A program made the translations under genes and the position numbers. A stretch of DNA of 8,997 nucleotides from UBA9715 sp045614225 (lineage in GTDB: Bacteria; Actinomycetota; Coriobacteriia; Coriobacteriales; Eggerthellaceae), in assembly GCA_045614225.1 (NCBI GenBank), contig JAZLCO010000027.1:1-8997 (forward strand). The letters are read 5' to 3'. The notes under the pieces are model-generated. The model worked only from the letters and a program-made list of their open reading frames with translations, was not told the origin of the DNA and did no database searches. Position 1 is the stretch's first letter. Each line of letters starts with the position of its first letter. This document shows positions 6,447-8,997 of the stretch, in pieces.

Positions 6447-7331
6447 ATGAGAGTTCTCCTTATAGCAAACAAGAACAACGCGAAGACGGTTGACGCGCTC
6501 TTCCAAATCGCAGCTTACTGCGATATGCAGGGCATCGAGCACATCGAGCTCGACGTGAGCCAGCTTCCTGACAGCTCGTTCGTATACGGACCAGCCCAAC
6601 TTGCCGACATCGACGAGGCTCTTGCCGAGCGAATCGACTTGGTGGTGACAATTGGCGGTGACGGCACGCTGCTTCATGCGACGCGCCTGTCTGTCGTGCT
6701 GGGCGCGCCTATCGCCGGCATCAATTTCGGACATCTTGGCTTCCTGACCAATACGGTTGACGAAGGCGTGATCGCCTTGTTCGCCACCATATTGTCAGGC
6801 GAGGTCATCCGCGAGGAACGCATCAATCTGCGCGTTCGCGTCACCTGCGTCGACGACGAAGAAGGCCAGCCTCCACGCGAGTACTACGCCATGAACGAAG
6901 TGGCAGCTGCACGCGGCGCCAAGGGAAACATCGTCGATTTCGATTTCAGCATCGCAGGTGACCACATCGCGCATATGCGCGGCGATGGCCTCATCGTTGC
7001 GACAGCCACTGGTTCAACCGCTTATGCTCTGTCAGCCGGCGGTCCGCTCGTCGGCCCGACGTTCACCGGCATGATCGTCGCACCTCTAGCTCCCCATACG
7101 CTCAACGCACGCCCCATCGTCGCGGAGCGCAACGACATCATCGAGATCGACATGCCAGATGACATGCAAGTGGGCGACGTCGGCCTGTTCATCGATGGCG
7201 ACACAATCGAGCTGGACAGCCCCATAAAGAACGTGACCATCATGGTGGGCCCCGATCCCGCAGTCATTTTGAGCTGCCGCAAAGACAGTTTCTACAAGCA
7301 AATTTCCCGCACGTTCTTCGACAAGAAGTAA
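6447..7331 (+). CDS. nadK: NAD kinase
   Basis: This encodes a 294-residue enzyme that phosphorylates NAD to NADP using ATP or polyphosphate, the only route to NADP in most bacteria. The signature GGDGTLL (70-76, with the catalytic aspartate D72) follows a DLVVTIG strand. NE of the substrate-binding site is at 150-151 (MNEVAAARG), and the glycine-rich GDGLIVATATGSTAYALSAGGP motif spans 179-200. These, and the length, match complete NadK proteins. An upstream in-frame ATG at 6423 lacks a ribosome binding site. The ATG at 6447 begins MRVLLIANKN as expected and has AAAAGG about 10 nt before it, slightly far but usable. The protein is cytosolic. Its divergent neighbour is murJ, and a spacer of about 280 nt separates it from the next gene. 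Nothing looks truncated or altered. Confidence 0.95.
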   Translation: MRVLLIANKNNAKTVDALFQIAAYCDMQGIEHIELDVSQLPDSSFVYGPAQLADIDEALAERIDLVVTIGGDGTLLHATRLSVVLGAPIAGINFGHLGFLTNTVDEGVIALFATILSGEVIREERINLRVRVTCVDDEEGQPPREYYAMNEVAAARGAKGNIVDFDFSIAGDHIAHMRGDGLIVATATGSTAYALSAGGPLVGPTFTGMIVAPLAPHTLNARPIVAERNDIIEIDMPDDMQVGDVGLFIDGDTIELDSPIKNVTIMVGPDPAVILSCRKDSFYKQISRTFFDKK

Positions 7332-7530
7332 TTGCAATTTGGCATAGAGTTTTGTCGCGCCTACGCTTCAACCGCGATGATGATGGTTATGCGTCTTTTC
7401 TTCAAGGCGCCTGGCTTTGCGTCTTCGCGAGAAATCCTCATCTATTTCAGATACCTTAAACTGGCTGCATAGCTGATGACCTGGGTTTATGTTCCCAATC
7501 ATACATAGTTGTGTGCTCGCTCCGTGCAAA

Positions 7531-7560
7531 TTGTGCCATCCGCTCTCGTGCAGGTATAAT
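7531..7560 (+). promoter_or_regulatory. promoter of the NlpC/P60 gene
   Basis: A perfect TATAAT at 7555-7560 is preceded 18 nt upstream by TTGTGC (7531-7536), a weak -35. Transcription from about 7567 would give a leader of roughly 43 nt containing the strong ribosome binding site AGGAGG (7597-7602), 7 nt before the ATG. The gene therefore looks independently transcribed rather than part of a nadK operon. The rest of the 7332-7530 spacer shows no gene or terminator that I can support. Confidence 0.7.
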
Positions 7561-7609
7561 ACTTGGAACGTCTAAAAACGCACCCAATGTTCGATCAGGA
7601 GGCTTTCAA

Positions 7610-8713
7610 ATGAGCGAACATGCAACCGAGCCAAGTAGACGCGCTTTCGTCTTCTCAGCAGCACTGTTCGGAACCGCACTCGCAACGGGCATCTTCAACC
7701 CGTCATTTGCGCATGCTGTCACAGCAGCGGAGAAGCAAGCCGAAGCCGACGCCGTCCGCGAGCAACTCGTCTCACTGCAGGCCGACCTCGAAATGTGTGC
7801 CGACAAGTACTACGGTGCACTCGAAGAACGCGACGCGGCACATGCGGCCATGGAAGCCGAGCAGGTGAAAATCGACGAGGCAACGCTTCGCATCAACGAA
7901 ATTCAGCAGCGCCTGGGCGACCGTGCGCGAAACATGTACCGCACGGGCCCCACTGGGTTCCTCGACTTCGTTCTCGGCTCGAGCTCCTTCGAGGAGTTCA
8001 CAACGAACTGGGATCTTCTCGACACGATCAACGAAGAAGATGCTGCGCTTGTCGAAGAAACCAAGCAGCTACGCGCTCAACTTGAGGAATCGAAGGCCGA
8101 GTACGAGCGTCAAGAGCAGATTGCTGCAGAAAAAGCTGCAGAAGCCGAGCTTGCCAAGAACCAGGCTGAAGCGCGCGTTGCGGAAGCAACCGAGCTCATG
8201 AATCAGCTCGACGAAGAAGCTCGCGTGCTGCTCGAAGAAGAGCAAGCAGCAGCCGCAGCAGCTGCTGCTGCGGCTGCTGCAGCCGAAGCAGCCGCCCAGG
8301 CTGCCGCCGACTCTGCTGGCAACGGTGAAGCAACTGCCGCCTACTTCAGCAGCGGCGGCACCGCAGGTGACAACAGCGCTGTCGTGGGCTATGCATTATC
8401 GAAGATCGGCTGCCCGTACGTCTGGGGCGCCGAAGGCCCTGATGCGTTCGACTGCTCGGGTCTTGTCCGCTGGGCATACCTGCAGATCGGCATGAGCGTT
8501 CCCCATTACACCGAGTCGCTGTTCGCCAGCGCAACGAACCGCGTGCCTGTTTCGGAAGCCCGTCCTGGTGACGTGTTGTATCGCCCGGGCCACGTAGGCA
8601 TTGCTGTGGGCTATGGTGGCGTGCCGTACGTACACGCGCCTACGTTCGGCGCTTATGTGCGCGATACTGATCCGCTCAGCTGGTCGGGCTTCACCTACGC
8701 ACTGCAGTTCTAA
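7610..8713 (+). CDS. exported coiled-coil NlpC/P60 peptidoglycan hydrolase
   Basis: This encodes 367 residues. The N-terminus has a twin-arginine-like signal, PSRRAFVFSAALFGTALATG (8-27), with a likely cleavage after AHA (34-36), so export may be by Tat rather than Sec. Residues about 38-215 are charged and heptad-like, a long coiled coil similar to the N-terminal part of PcsB/CwlO/RipA-type proteins. In the middle is a less helical RTGPTGFLDFVLGSSSFEEF segment (111-130). An alanine-rich linker follows (213-234, including 13 consecutive alanines). The C-terminal NlpC/P60 domain (about 257-367) has the catalytic Cys282 (DCSGL), His328 (PGHVGI) and third-residue His342 (VHAP). Such enzymes cut stem-peptide bonds in peptidoglycan, often at the division site, and the coiled coil usually restrains or positions the enzyme. 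The start is fixed by AGGAGG; a longer frame from 7511 would overlap the promoter. Confidence 0.92.
   Translation: MSEHATEPSRRAFVFSAALFGTALATGIFNPSFAHAVTAAEKQAEADAVREQLVSLQADLEMCADKYYGALEERDAAHAAMEAEQVKIDEATLRINEIQQRLGDRARNMYRTGPTGFLDFVLGSSSFEEFTTNWDLLDTINEEDAALVEETKQLRAQLEESKAEYERQEQIAAEKAAEAELAKNQAEARVAEATELMNQLDEEARVLLEEEQAAAAAAAAAAAAAEAAAQAAADSAGNGEATAAYFSSGGTAGDNSAVVGYALSKIGCPYVWGAEGPDAFDCSGLVRWAYLQIGMSVPHYTESLFASATNRVPVSEARPGDVLYRPGHVGIAVGYGGVPYVHAPTFGAYVRDTDPLSWSGFTYALQF
8246..8280. repeat. 35-nt perfect palindrome in the alanine-linker codons
   Basis: Positions 8246-8262 and 8264-8280 are perfect 17-nt inverted repeats around T8263. They are built from GCA/GCC codons on the left and GCT/GCG codons on the right of the polyalanine run. 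The protein sequence does not require this: all four alanine codons are available, yet they are arranged so that the strands pair. It could fold in mRNA or be prone to deletion during replication. Confidence 0.85.
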
Positions 8714-8726
8714 CGATTCGCAAGGA

Positions 8727-8753
8727 GAGATGAATCGCTTGTCATCTCGCTTT
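8727..8753 (+). terminator. weak terminator-like hairpin after the NlpC/P60 gene
   Basis: GAGATGA (8727-8733) pairs with TCATCTC (8742-8748) over an 8-nt loop, followed by GCTTT. The stem is only 7 bp and the T-run is short, so termination would be weak. CGATTC (8714-8719) and GAATCG (8732-8737) form a competing stem. No better terminator is seen before the mobile-element end. Confidence 0.4.
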
Positions 8754-8782
8754 CCTGTGAAAACGTACATCCGAAATCATGA

Positions 8783-8923
8783 CCACCCGCATAGCGGGTG
8801 GTTTGCTCTTAGGGTATAACCCTGAGGGATTCCGGCCAGGGACTCAAGCCCCTGCCCTTCACTTTCGTTCAGGCCCGTTGGCCCCTTGACTCGTGGCACG
8901 CCGGTGGAACCGGCGGTGCCGGC
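8783..8923 (-). mobile_element. right end of an IS200/IS605-type element
   Basis: The region downstream of the partial transposase gene is packed with hairpins. ACCACCCGC (8783-8791) and GCGGGTGGT (8795-8803) form a perfect 9-bp stem with a 3-nt loop. 8809-8816 and 8820-8827 form an 8-bp stem with one wobble around ATA. CAGGG/CCCTG pair at 8838-8842 and 8851-8855. A GGCAC-GCCGG type stem with one bulge lies at about 8896-8921. Elements of this family lack terminal inverted repeats and are instead recognised as single-strand subterminal hairpins, which fits the 8783-8803 structure. The exact boundary, probably just left of 8783, cannot be fixed without an empty site. Confidence 0.6.
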
Positions 8924-8997
8924 CTACCTGCTGAACGGGTCCTCGTACTCCTTGACGCTCAGCCTGTCCAGCGCGATGTCGGCGCGCTCCTGCTCGC
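8924..8997 (-). CDS. tnpA: C-terminal fragment of a probable IS200/IS605 TnpA (Y1 transposase)
   Basis: An open minus-strand frame enters at the right edge and ends at TAG (8926-8924), giving 23 visible residues. The tail RLSVKEYEDPFSR resembles the end of IS200/IS605 TnpA proteins, which often close with an acidic Q-x-x-x-D stretch and a DPF motif. The catalytic HUH and tyrosine motifs would lie outside the window, so activity cannot be judged. The GC-rich composition differs from the neighbouring hydrolase gene, and the stacked hairpins downstream support the assignment. The call rests on a short tail plus context. Confidence 0.55.
   Translation of the reverse strand, partial: EQERADIALDRLSVKEYEDPFSR

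Noticed and set aside
7377..7472. 31-codon ORF between nadK and the NlpC/P60 gene
   Set aside because: It begins with three ATG codons and has a hydrophobic end, but there is no ribosome binding site or promoter just upstream and no recognisable motif.

Overview
The window looks like a stretch of actinobacterial chromosome, most plausibly from the Coriobacteriia (Eggerthellales-like). The evidence is moderately GC-rich DNA, strong SigA-type TATAAT boxes, AGGAGG-type ribosome binding sites and the family types of the encoded proteins. The lineage is an inference, because no rRNA or other marker gene is present. Six complete genes fill the centre. Both ends are cut inside GC-richer sequence that looks like mobile-element DNA.

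Layout. Positions 1-138 hold the 3' end of an unidentified plus-strand gene, followed by a compound hairpin (about 176-220) that resembles the right end of an IS605/TnpB-type element. Positions 256-449 hold a cluster of diverged palindromic repeats built on GTCCATGGAC. Next is a minus-strand DUF1846 gene (633-2120) with a clear terminator at its 3' end. A divergent intergenic region follows, carrying two matching 27-bp operator-like palindromes and a promoter that would make a leaderless mRNA for a XerC/XerD-type tyrosine recombinase (2344-3258). A D-aspartate-ligase-like ATP-grasp enzyme follows 61 nt later on the same strand (3320-4585). A large hairpin (4593-4697) separates it from the convergent lipid II flippase gene murJ (4723-6345, minus, GTG start). 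Divergent from murJ is nadK (6447-7331). Then comes a gene with its own promoter encoding an exported coiled-coil NlpC/P60 hydrolase with a twin-arginine type signal (7610-8713). The right end (about 8783-8997) carries stacked hairpins and the C-terminal codons of what looks like an IS200/IS605 TnpA on the minus strand.

How the genes fit together. Three neighbours point to envelope biogenesis: the ATP-grasp ligase (possibly peptidoglycan interpeptide bridge formation), MurJ (lipid II export) and the NlpC/P60 enzyme (peptidoglycan cleavage). XerC/D (chromosome dimer resolution) and NadK (NADP supply) are housekeeping. I see no CRISPR array, tRNA, rRNA or evident defence system. The observations most worth follow-up are the paired operator in front of a leaderless recombinase gene, the GTCCATGGAC repeat cluster, and the structured non-coding elements at 176-220 and 4593-4697.
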